A stretch of DNA of 5,101 bases from an uncultured Verrucomicrobiota bacterium (GTDB lineage: Bacteria; Verrucomicrobiota; Verrucomicrobiia; Methylacidiphilales; Verrucolacustridaceae), in NCBI GenBank assembly GCA_903905395.1, contig CAIVGD010000398.1:1-5101 (forward strand), written 5' to 3'. Shown in pieces: positions 1 through 5,101 of the stretch. The notes under the pieces are model-generated. The model did no database searches. It had not been told where the DNA came from and saw only the letters and a program-made list of their open reading frames with translations. The position numbers were made by a program, and so were the translations under genes. The stretch's first letter is position 1. The number at the start of each line of letters is the position of its first letter.

Positions 1-366
1 CGGTCCGAATTTCTTTATCGCTTCATCGATCGTCTCCGGAGAATCACAGGCCACACTTCCAAAGATGACACGGTGCGCCCCAGCCTTCAGAATCTTTTCA
101 GCCACTGCAAGATCACGGATTCCACCGCCCACCTGGCAGGGCATCTTCACCGAACGGGCAATCTGCCCGATCATTTCCAGATTCCGCATCTCCCCTTGAA
201 ACGCCCCCTCCAGATCCACCAAGTGCAGGACCTTCCCATCCACTTTCTCCCAACGCCGAGCCATTGCCATCGGGTCCTTGCTATAAACCTTCTTCTCCGT
301 GGCTTTGCCCTGGGCTAGGCGAACCACCTCCCCAGCCATTAGATCAATTGAAGGGATGACAAACAT
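1..366 (-). CDS. hisA: HisA, ProFAR isomerase (histidine biosynthesis), 3' part cut by window edge
   Basis: The first 122 codons of a (beta/alpha)8-barrel isomerase are visible; the rest lies beyond the left edge. HisA catalyses the Amadori isomerisation of ProFAR to PRFAR in cytoplasmic histidine synthesis. The N-terminus reads MFVIPSIDLMAGEVVRL, with the first catalytic aspartate at residue 8. VYSKDP (27-32) and LHLVDLEGAF (47-56) are typical of HisA, and QVGGGIRD (78-85) is the glycine-rich phosphate-binding loop. HisF would instead begin with an IPCLDVK-type motif. The second catalytic Asp is outside the window. I chose the ATG at 366 because it starts exactly where HisA proteins usually start. 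An in-frame ATG at 384 would add MAVFPL and is the only one with a Shine-Dalgarno-like GGAG upstream, so it is a real alternative. An in-frame TAG at 418-420 limits further extension. No other his gene is visible. Confidence 0.93.
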   Translation of the reverse strand, partial: MFVIPSIDLMAGEVVRLAQGKATEKKVYSKDPMAMARRWEKVDGKVLHLVDLEGAFQGEMRNLEMIGQIARSVKMPCQVGGGIRDLAVAEKILKAGAHRVIFGSVACDSPETIDEAIKKFGP

Positions 367-394
367 AAGGGGGAAAACTGCCATGCCGAGCAAG

Positions 395-398
395 CTCC
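395..398 (-). promoter_or_regulatory. hisA: Candidate ribosome binding site favouring the longer hisA start
   Basis: On the minus strand a GGAG lies 10 nt before the ATG at 382-384, which is in frame with hisA and six codons upstream of the start I called. The called ATG (364-366) is preceded by a pyrimidine-rich stretch with no Shine-Dalgarno match. The ribosome-binding evidence and the homology evidence therefore point to different starts. Confidence 0.3.
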
Positions 399-472
399 GC
401 CAGCAAAACCCTTGGGGCTATTCTGCATCCCCCACCCTGCCTTTGCTTCAAACTTCCAAACCGAAAACGAAT

Positions 473-496
473 GTAGGGCGTCCATTCGTGGGCGCC
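473..496 (+). repeat. REP-like palindrome A with GTAG head
   Basis: The tetranucleotide GTAG (473-476) is followed by a hairpin: GGCGTCC (477-483) pairs with GGGCGCC (490-496) with one G-T wobble, around the 6-nt loop ATTCGT. Outside the head, CGAAT (468-472) can also pair with ATTCG (497-501). A 5' GTAG head followed by an imperfect GC-rich palindrome is the known hallmark of REP elements associated with RAYT transposases. Assignment to that class is inference from a single locus. Confidence 0.5.
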
Positions 497-536
497 ATTC
501 GAATTGAATCCCGATGACGGTCCCGCTTGAAGTTTA

Positions 537-623
537 GGTAGTGCGGTCTGTCCCGAGAACGCCTGCGTTTATTTTCCAATCTTGTTCGTCCAGCTAGGCG
601 GCCTCGGAGATGCCGCCGCTACC
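537..623. repeat. REPIN-like pair of inverted REP palindromes
   Basis: Two REP-like units face each other. The left unit (537-563, plus) has GTAG at 538-541, then GCG-TCT (543-545, 547-549) pairing with AGA-CGC (556-558, 560-562) with one G/A mismatch and a 6-nt loop. The right unit (597-623, read on minus) has GTAG at 622-619, then GGCGGC (597-602) pairing with GCCGCC (612-617). When the right unit is reverse-complemented, the two 27-nt units match at 17 positions without gaps, sharing GGTAG at the start, CCGAG in the middle and CGCC at the end. They are separated by 33 nt (564-596). The outer ends, GGTAG and CTACC, can pair over the whole element. This is the structure described for REPINs, which are moved by RAYT transposases; no RAYT gene is in the window. 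Confidence 0.55.
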
Positions 624-650
624 TTAGCCCTCAATTCTCAGCTCTTCTGA

Positions 651-676
651 CTTCAACTTAATCTTAAACTTAAACT
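651..676. repeat. Degenerate hexamer tandem repeat
   Basis: Four consecutive hexamers read CTTCAA, CTTAAT, CTTAAA, CTTAAA on the plus strand, followed by CT. On the transcribed minus strand these are variants of TTTAAG. A heptamer, ATCTCCT, occurs twice in tandem shortly after (685-698). No function can be assigned. Confidence 0.5.
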
Positions 677-701
677 ATTCTCCCATCTCCTATCTCCTCC
701 C

Positions 702-736
702 GGTGGCGGTCTTCCTCCCGGCTGCGTCCGCCGACC
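702..736 (-). other. Hairpin immediately after the sufT stop codon
   Basis: GGT-GGCGG (702-709) pairs with CCGCC-ACC (728-732, 734-736), with one bulged G and an 18-nt loop. The stem begins at the base directly after the sufT TGA. In the direction of transcription it is not followed by a U-run, so it is not a standard intrinsic terminator. It could protect or pause at the mRNA 3' end. It could also be a decayed REP unit: on the plus strand GGTGGCGGTCTT resembles the left end of the REPIN-like element. Confidence 0.3.
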
Positions 737-1276
737 TCAATCCATTCCCAACTTCTTGCGACCATCCGGAGTGATCATCTGTGGCCCCCACGCCGGTTCC
801 CACACCACATCCACCTGAGCTTCCTGCACCCCGGGCAGGGAAAGAATCTTCTGCCGGGCGTCCGCGGCAATCGAAGGACCCATCCCACAGCCCTGCGCAG
901 TTAGGGTCATCTTCACCTCCACCCGTTTCCCTCCGCCATCGGTCGTTTTCATCTCCATGCTGTAGATCAATCCCAGATCCACGATGTTCACGGGAATCTC
1001 CGGATCGTAACAGGTCTTGAGCACGGCCCAGATCTCATCCTCCCCCGCATCCTTCCCGATCGGCACAGCTTTTGCTCCCGTCAATTTCTTACCCAACGCA
1101 TCTGCATCTTTCCCCTCAATCCTAAACAACCCTCCCTCCGCGTTTGCATGAACGGTAAAAGTTCCACCTAAATCTTGAGTGACCACCACCCCAGTTCCCT
1201 CCGCCAAAAGACGTTTCGTCCCCGCTGGAATCGCCGTCCCCTCAACATCCCTTTTCAGCCGGATCTCTTCACGCAT
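737..1276 (-). CDS. sufT: SufT-type Fe-S cluster assembly protein (DUF59/MIP18 family)
   Basis: A 179-residue cytoplasmic protein matching the usual length of the SufT group. Residues 1-75 form the N-terminal extension that separates SufT from short MIP18 proteins, with GTAIPAGT (13-20) and GGTFTVHANAEGGLFRI (37-53). Residues 79-170 are the DUF59 domain: YDPEIPVNIVDLGLIY (90-105), conserved Cys130 in AQGCGMGP (127-134), and VWEPAWGPQMIT (158-169). The family is known to help mature Fe-S proteins as an accessory factor; the exact partners here are unknown. The ATG at 1276 has AAGG seven nt upstream, an acceptable ribosome binding site. It lies 69 nt after folP with no other suf gene in view, so it may be the last gene of the tilS-ftsH-folP transcript. 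Function is by family recognition and the symbol is fairly secure. Confidence 0.88.
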   Translation of the reverse strand: MREEIRLKRDVEGTAIPAGTKRLLAEGTGVVVTQDLGGTFTVHANAEGGLFRIEGKDADALGKKLTGAKAVPIGKDAGEDEIWAVLKTCYDPEIPVNIVDLGLIYSMEMKTTDGGGKRVEVKMTLTAQGCGMGPSIAADARQKILSLPGVQEAQVDVVWEPAWGPQMITPDGRKKLGMD

Positions 1277-1314
1277 CCATTAACCTTATCCGTTTTGCCT
1301 TCATGGCACATGCG

Positions 1315-1340
1315 AAAAACTCACGTTTTTGTTTTAAAAC
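1315..1340 (-). other. AT-rich hairpin and palindrome between folP and sufT
   Basis: Two dyads are adjacent in the folP-sufT gap. GTTTTAAAAC (1331-1340) is a perfect 10-bp palindrome. Beside it, AAAAAC (1315-1320) and GTTTTT (1325-1330) form a 6-bp stem closed by a 4-nt loop that reads GTGA on the transcribed strand, a GNRA-type tetraloop. The T-run is inside the stem rather than after it, so this is at best a weak terminator or processing site. It could equally be an AT-rich promoter region for sufT, but I found no clear -35/-10 pair. Confidence 0.25.
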
Positions 1341-1345
1341 CAACT

Positions 1346-2167
1346 TCAACATAAACCCGCACCCTCTCTGGCTCGCACCGGATCATGCACCCGCCAAACC
1401 ATAGGAACTCCTCGTCCTAAAAGTTCCCTATGCCACCAATCCAGCGCTTCCTCCCGATCCTTCAACTTCCTTTCCACCTTGGTCACTCCGAGAAACGCCT
1501 TGCGCGACAACCCCCACATCAAAGGCCGCCCCACCCCGCTCCAATCCGCCTCCAATAACGCCCGGTTGTGTTCTGCCGTCTTTCCAAAACCAATTCCCAC
1601 ATCCAACACCACCTTCTCCGCCGCCAATCCCGCCGCCGCCAATCCCGCGATCCTTTCCTCAAAAAACGCCGCCACTTCGCGGACCACCTCCGAGTATTTT
1701 GGATCTTTTTGCATATCTTTCGGTCGGCCACCCGCATGCATGCAGATGTACCCTGCCCCCGTCATTCTCACTGTCTCCCACATCCGTGGATCCCAACGAC
1801 CCCCGCCCACATCATTAATCACCTCCACCCCCGCCTCCTCTGCCGCCGCCTTGGCCACCTCCGCCTTGTACGTGTCCACCGATAAAAAAGCCTCTGGCCT
1901 TTCCTTCCTCAATTCCTTCAAAACAGGAATCACCCGCGCCCTTTCCTCTTTGGCCGAAATCTCCTCCGCCCCAGGCCTCGTGGATTCTCCGCCCACATCC
2001 AAACCATCCGCACTTTCCAACAAGGCGATCCCCTGCCGCACGGCATCGCTCTTTTTAAAAAACTGCCCGCCGTCCGAAAACGAATCGGGGGTCACATTGA
2101 GGATTCCAAAAAGAAAAGGCTTCCCGACACGGATCGTCACCACCCTTTTTCCACAAAGCCACGCCAT
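1346..2167 (-). CDS. folP: Dihydropteroate synthase
   Basis: DHPS condenses p-aminobenzoate with hydroxymethyl-dihydropterin pyrophosphate to make dihydropteroate, the folate step blocked by sulfonamides. The 273-residue (beta/alpha)8 barrel carries all the family signatures: GILNVTPDSFSDGG (21-34), LDVGGESTRPGA (56-67), SVDTYKAEVA (96-105), INDVGGG (117-123), MHAGGRP (143-149), GIGFGKT (191-197), GLSRKAFLG (219-227) and RVHD (259-262). The usual DPG before GIGFGK is DVG here (189-191), with the key aspartate kept. I start it at 2167 because MAWLCGKRVV aligns with normal DHPS N-termini. An ATG at 2185 is possible. Beginning at 2248 would overlap the ftsH end and add an un-DHPS-like leader. 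No Shine-Dalgarno precedes 2167 or 2185, so translation may depend on coupling to ftsH, which ends 37 nt upstream. ftsH-folP adjacency is also known in enterobacteria. Confidence 0.93.
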   Translation of the reverse strand: MAWLCGKRVVTIRVGKPFLFGILNVTPDSFSDGGQFFKKSDAVRQGIALLESADGLDVGGESTRPGAEEISAKEERARVIPVLKELRKERPEAFLSVDTYKAEVAKAAAEEAGVEVINDVGGGRWDPRMWETVRMTGAGYICMHAGGRPKDMQKDPKYSEVVREVAAFFEERIAGLAAAGLAAEKVVLDVGIGFGKTAEHNRALLEADWSGVGRPLMWGLSRKAFLGVTKVERKLKDREEALDWWHRELLGRGVPMVWRVHDPVRAREGAGLC

Positions 2168-2204
2168 CGTGGCGGGAGAGTTCATGCAGGAGGAGAAAGG
2201 TTTT

Positions 2205-4286
2205 TTAGGCGCCCGCCGGCGCACCTTCGAGGCCTGGCAGAAGTCCACTCTTATCCTTCGTCTTCTCCACCGGCCGGTTCACCGGCAGGGGCTCGCTCGG
2301 GTTCGGGTTCGTGGGAGCAGAGATCCCCTTGGGCGGAGGATTCATCATCTTCCCGAATTTCACAATCTCCTCCACCTGCGCCCCGTCCAGCGTCTCATAT
2401 TCCAACAAGGCGATCGCTATCCACCCCACCTTCTCTCGGTGCTCTTCCAAAATCTTCTTCGCCCGTTCGTGTGCCCCGTTGACGATCTGATGCACCTCCT
2501 CGTCGATCTCTCTTGCAGTTTTCTCGCTGTAACCCCGCGACCGGCCAATGTCCCGTCCTAGGAACACATAATCCTCATGTTCCCCATACTCCACCATCCC
2601 CATCCGTCCGCTCATCCCCCACTCGCAAACCATCTTCTTCGCGTACCAAGTCGCCATCTTGATGTCTCCACTCGCCCCGCTCGAGACGTCCCCCAGAAAC
2701 ATCTCTTCCGCCACGCGCCCCCCCATCGCCACGCAAAGATCATCCAGCACCTTTTTCCTGGCATACCCATACCGATCCTCGGTGGGCAGCATCATCGTAA
2801 CACCCAAGGCCGGGCCCCGCGGGATGATGGAAACTTTGTGGAGCGGATCAGTGTGCTCGAGAACAATGTTGAGCATGGCATGACCCGCCTCGTGATAAGC
2901 CGTCAGTTTTTTTTGCTCGTCGCTCATCGCCAAGCTTCGTCGCTCGCGTCCGAAACGCACCTTGTCCCGCGCTTCCTCCAGATCTTTCTGAGTGATCGCC
3001 TCGGCATCCCTCCGCGCCGCCATTAAAGCCGCCTCGTTGATCACATTCGCCAATTCCGCCCCCGAAAAGCCAGGGGTGCTCCGCGCCAGCGTGGCCCAGG
3101 AAACATTCTCCATCGCCTTCACTTTCTTGGCGTGGACTTTCAAAATCTCTTCCCGCCCTTTCACGTCCGGCAAATTAATCATCACCTCGCGATCAAACCG
3201 TCCCGGACGAAGCAAAGCTGGATCCAAGACATCCTTCCGGTTGGTCGCCGCAATAATGATTACACCCTCGGCCGTATCGATGCCGTCCATCTCCACCAGC
3301 AACGCATTCAGCGTCTGCTCCCGTTCGTCGTGTCCGCCCCCCACGCCGTGACCCCGGCTCCGCCCCACTGCGTCAATTTCATCGATGAAGATCAGGCAAG
3401 GCGCGGTCTTCTTCCCCTGCTCAAACATATCCCGCACCCGGGAAGCGCCCACCCCGACAAACATTTCCACAAAATCCGAACCACTGATCCCGTAGAACGG
3501 CACGTCGGCCTCGCCCGCGATCGCTTTGGCCAATAAAGTTTTCCCGGTTCCGGGAGGTCCCACCATCAGAATTCCCTTTGGAATGCGCCCGCCCAATTTC
3601 TGGAACTTTTTCGGATCCCGCAAAAACTCCACGATCTCACTCACCTCATCCTTTGCCTCCTCCACCCCAGCGACATCCGCAAAGGTGATCTTATTTTTAT
3701 CTTTGGAAACGATCCGCGCCTTGCTCTTGCCAAAACTAAATGCCGATTTCCCCGCCATCCGGATTTGTTGGCGGAAAAAGAAGTACATAATGAGGATGAA
3801 GAGAACGAAAGGAAGCGTCCCAGCCAAGGCCTGCCACATCGAGTTATCGATGACCTTCTGACTAACCTGCGGAAACCCATTCGCCGCCAGCACCTGCTCC
3901 AGATCCCGCTTAAACTCCAAGTCCACCGTCACGCGATAACCGGTGTTGCCCTGGGCATCCATCCGGACACTTTTCTTTAAAGCCTCCGACGGCTCAAATT
4001 TACCGGAGAGCCAGCGCACGTTGGCCGCCGGTTCCACATTCAGCACCACATCCTTCACCTTCCCAAGCTTCAGATAATTCTCAAACTCCGAAAACGAAAG
4101 CTCCCGCACGGACGCGGCCGTCTGGTTCTGATGCGCATAGAATGCGAGTAGCAAAACCGCGGCCGAGGCCAGAAACAGCACCACCCCCCGCCAATTCGGT
4201 CCGTCGCCTTTGGAAGGATCGGGACGATTCAATGGCGGCCGTGGTAATTTCGGCGGCTTGCGGTTCGGGGAACGAGGATTTGCCAT
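2205..4286 (-). CDS. ftsH: ATP-dependent zinc metalloprotease FtsH
   Basis: A complete 693-residue membrane AAA+ protease that extracts and degrades misfolded membrane proteins and short-lived regulators as a hexamer. A proline- and basic-rich cytoplasmic N-tail (1-31) precedes TM1 (about 34-51). An external domain (52-150, with ELSFSEFENYL) and TM2 (about 153-171) follow. The AAA domain has Walker A GPPGTGKT (243-250), pore motif FVG (276-278), Walker B LIFIDEIDA (298-306), and the second region of homology ending RPGRFDR, with arginine fingers R360 and R363. The protease domain has HEAGH (465-469) and the probable third zinc ligand D541 in GASGDI. The C-tail (about 645-693) is proline-rich, probably disordered and poorly conserved. 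All catalytic residues are intact. The ATG at 4286 is preceded by an in-frame TAA and 20 nt after tilS. Its best ribosome binding site is unusually far away. Confidence 0.98.
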   Translation of the reverse strand: MANPRSPNRKPPKLPRPPLNRPDPSKGDGPNWRGVVLFLASAAVLLLAFYAHQNQTAASVRELSFSEFENYLKLGKVKDVVLNVEPAANVRWLSGKFEPSEALKKSVRMDAQGNTGYRVTVDLEFKRDLEQVLAANGFPQVSQKVIDNSMWQALAGTLPFVLFILIMYFFFRQQIRMAGKSAFSFGKSKARIVSKDKNKITFADVAGVEEAKDEVSEIVEFLRDPKKFQKLGGRIPKGILMVGPPGTGKTLLAKAIAGEADVPFYGISGSDFVEMFVGVGASRVRDMFEQGKKTAPCLIFIDEIDAVGRSRGHGVGGGHDEREQTLNALLVEMDGIDTAEGVIIIAATNRKDVLDPALLRPGRFDREVMINLPDVKGREEILKVHAKKVKAMENVSWATLARSTPGFSGAELANVINEAALMAARRDAEAITQKDLEEARDKVRFGRERRSLAMSDEQKKLTAYHEAGHAMLNIVLEHTDPLHKVSIIPRGPALGVTMMLPTEDRYGYARKKVLDDLCVAMGGRVAEEMFLGDVSSGASGDIKMATWYAKKMVCEWGMSGRMGMVEYGEHEDYVFLGRDIGRSRGYSEKTAREIDEEVHQIVNGAHERAKKILEEHREKVGWIAIALLEYETLDGAQVEEIVKFGKMMNPPPKGISAPTNPNPSEPLPVNRPVEKTKDKSGLLPGLEGAPAGA

Positions 4287-4292
4287 AAATTA

Positions 4293-4318
4293 GAAAAGCG
4301 AGACTATCACCTCTTTTC
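4293..4318 (-). promoter_or_regulatory. ftsH: Remote Shine-Dalgarno in a hairpin at the tilS/ftsH junction
   Basis: On the minus strand GAGGTGAT (4313-4306) is a near-consensus Shine-Dalgarno and contains the tilS stop codon TGA (4309-4307). It lies 19 nt before the ftsH ATG, too far for standard use, and no start codon lies at normal spacing. GAAAAG (4318-4313) can pair with CTTTTC (4298-4293), looping out most of the Shine-Dalgarno and leaving 6 nt between the stem and the ATG. This could bring the ribosome into register and couple ftsH to tilS termination. The sequence match is seen; the mechanism is inference. Confidence 0.4.
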
Positions 4319-5101
4319 GGCTTTAGCAATGCGACCCATTTCCTTACCCCAGAACAACTTATTTCCTGATCTCCGGACCCGCCCGCCACTCCGTAATTGC
4401 CAGCCGGCCGTTCTCCCCCCGCTCAGCAGTTTCCTCACCCCTTCCACCTCGGAGAGATTCGCCCCACGATACCCTTCTTTCTCCAGCCAAGATCGGATCG
4501 CCCGTCTCTGCCAGGCCGTCGCTTTATTCCTCCACTCGCGCACATCGGGATGACGCGGAAGCCGCCCAATTTCCTTTTCCCAATACTCCTTCTCCCCCGC
4601 CAGAATTTCCGCCGCCCTGCACAGCGCTCCCCTCACTTCCCGACCGTACATTTTCGACAAATAAGGCAAAACTTTGTGCCTCACTCGCGATCTCCACCCT
4701 TTCCTATCCTCGTTCGTTTTATCTTCCCGCCAACTCAACCCCGCCTCCCGCGCCGCCTGCCTCATCTCCTCCCTCGTCAACCCCAACAGCGGTCGCATTA
4801 CCTCCAACTTTCCTTGGCATGATCTTTTCGCCATCCCGGCCAACCCCTCCGACCCCGCCCCGCGCAACAACTGCATCAGTACCGTTTCCGCTTGGTCATC
4901 CGCCTGATGAGCCAACCACAAGTCCCTCGTCCCACATCTCTTCGCCGCCTTTTGAAAAAAATCCCACCTCATCACCCTCGCCTCTCCTTCGCCGGTTCTT
5001 CCCGCTTCCTCCGCCCTCCCGATCACGAAACGCAGACCCCTCTTCCCGGCCCACGCCTTCACCCACTTCGCATCGCCCGCACCCACCCCCCCCCGCCACC
5101 C
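4307..5101 (-). CDS. tilS: tRNA(Ile)-lysidine synthetase TilS, 5' part cut by window edge
   Basis: TilS attaches lysine to C34 of the CAU-anticodon tRNA-Ile using ATP, converting it from Met to Ile decoding; it is normally essential. 264 residues are visible and the frame is open to the right edge, so the GTG at 5086 is not the true start. The ATP-binding SGGxDS motif must lie outside. The edge residues WRGG fit the HGxRG stretch of the family. Visible motifs, counted from the edge, are EARVMRWDFF (40-49), AHQADDQAET (64-73), LLRGAGSEGLAGM (78-90), RPLLGLTREE (103-112), and EDKTNED...RVRHKVLPYL (126-148), which matches the family's eDpSN...RNxxRhxxLP region with substitutions. The C-terminal part is short, pointing to a roughly 320-residue protein without the long C-terminal extension of the E. 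coli form. ftsH follows after 20 nt. The coding strand is strongly G-rich. Confidence 0.93.
   Translation of the reverse strand, partial: GWRGGVGAGDAKWVKAWAGKRGLRFVIGRAEEAGRTGEGEARVMRWDFFQKAAKRCGTRDLWLAHQADDQAETVLMQLLRGAGSEGLAGMAKRSCQGKLEVMRPLLGLTREEMRQAAREAGLSWREDKTNEDRKGWRSRVRHKVLPYLSKMYGREVRGALCRAAEILAGEKEYWEKEIGRLPRHPDVREWRNKATAWQRRAIRSWLEKEGYRGANLSEVEGVRKLLSGGRTAGWQLRSGGRVRRSGNKLFWGKEMGRIAKAEKR

Larger units (their letters stand above)
367..736. other. 370-nt non-coding region between sufT and hisA
   Basis: I see no convincing gene here on either strand. From left to right it holds the hisA leader (367-420), three REP-like palindromes (473-623), a pyrimidine-rich stretch on the plus strand with a degenerate hexamer repeat (619-700), and a hairpin touching the sufT stop codon (702-736). 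I looked for paired -35/-10 boxes in the hisA orientation and found none good enough to call. A separate promoter for hisA is still likely, given the length of the gap and the repeats in it. Confidence 0.7.

Noticed and set aside
385..480. Possible hisA promoter on the minus strand (TTGAAG with downstream AGAAT)
   Set aside because: The spacing is about 20 nt and the second box is poor; not strong enough to call.
1618..1650. Tandem repeat of GCCGCCAATCCCGC in folP
   Set aside because: It encodes GLAAAGLAA in a helix of the DHPS barrel, where alanine-rich sequence is normal, and the frame is undisturbed.
2176..2194. Plus-strand GCAGGAGGAG looks like a strong ribosome binding site with an ATG just before it
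   Set aside because: No plus-strand gene follows; it is the complement of the pyrimidine-rich folP leader.
2209..2222. GC-rich hairpin GCGCC/GGCGC at the end of ftsH, as a terminator
   Set aside because: In the direction of transcription it is followed by an A-run, not a U-run, and lies inside the last codons with folP only 37 nt away.
2168..2248. Longer folP start at 2248 giving 300 residues
   Set aside because: The added residues overlap the ftsH reading frame and do not resemble DHPS; the protein from 2167 already has the normal N-terminus.
1479..2561. Long plus-strand open frame of 360 codons across folP and the end of ftsH
   Set aside because: It is antisense to two genes with complete family motifs, has no recognisable domain, and is explained by the G-rich coding strand giving few stops on the opposite strand.
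4081..4389. Minus-strand 102-codon frame spanning the tilS/ftsH junction
   Set aside because: It overlaps both genes in a different frame and shows no family features.

Overview
The window looks like an ordinary chromosomal segment from a moderately GC-rich bacterium, with every recognisable gene on the minus strand. My best guess is a Verrucomicrobiota-like organism. The reasons are the HisA N-terminal style, tilS directly next to ftsH as in the related chlamydiae, and an intergenic region rich in REP-like palindromes. This is inference from protein and repeat style, not a proven assignment.

In transcription order (right to left) the layout is as follows. tilS (tRNA-Ile lysidine synthetase, 5' part cut by the right edge) is followed after 20 nt by ftsH (membrane AAA+ zinc protease, complete). 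After 37 nt comes folP (dihydropteroate synthase, complete with my shortened start). After 69 nt comes a SufT-type DUF59/MIP18 protein (complete). A 370-nt non-coding region follows, and then hisA, whose first 122 codons are present before the left edge cuts it. tilS-ftsH-folP is tightly spaced and probably one transcript. It resembles known tilS-ftsH and ftsH-folP arrangements, but hpt, which lies between tilS and ftsH in Bacillus, is absent. sufT may belong to the same transcript. hisA is probably expressed separately.

The genes are housekeeping: tRNA decoding fidelity, membrane-protein quality control, folate synthesis, Fe-S cluster maturation and histidine synthesis. I see no defence system, CRISPR array, phage gene, insertion sequence or RNA gene.

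The most interesting part is the gap between sufT and hisA. It holds three GTAG-headed imperfect palindromes, two of them in inverted orientation about 33 nt apart. This is the architecture of REP/REPIN elements mobilised by RAYT (REP-associated tyrosine) transposases. A degenerate hexamer repeat and a strongly strand-asymmetric pyrimidine tract lie beside them. A second point of interest is the tilS/ftsH junction: a near-consensus Shine-Dalgarno sequence overlaps the tilS stop codon but lies 19 nt from the ftsH ATG, and a short stem could shorten that distance.
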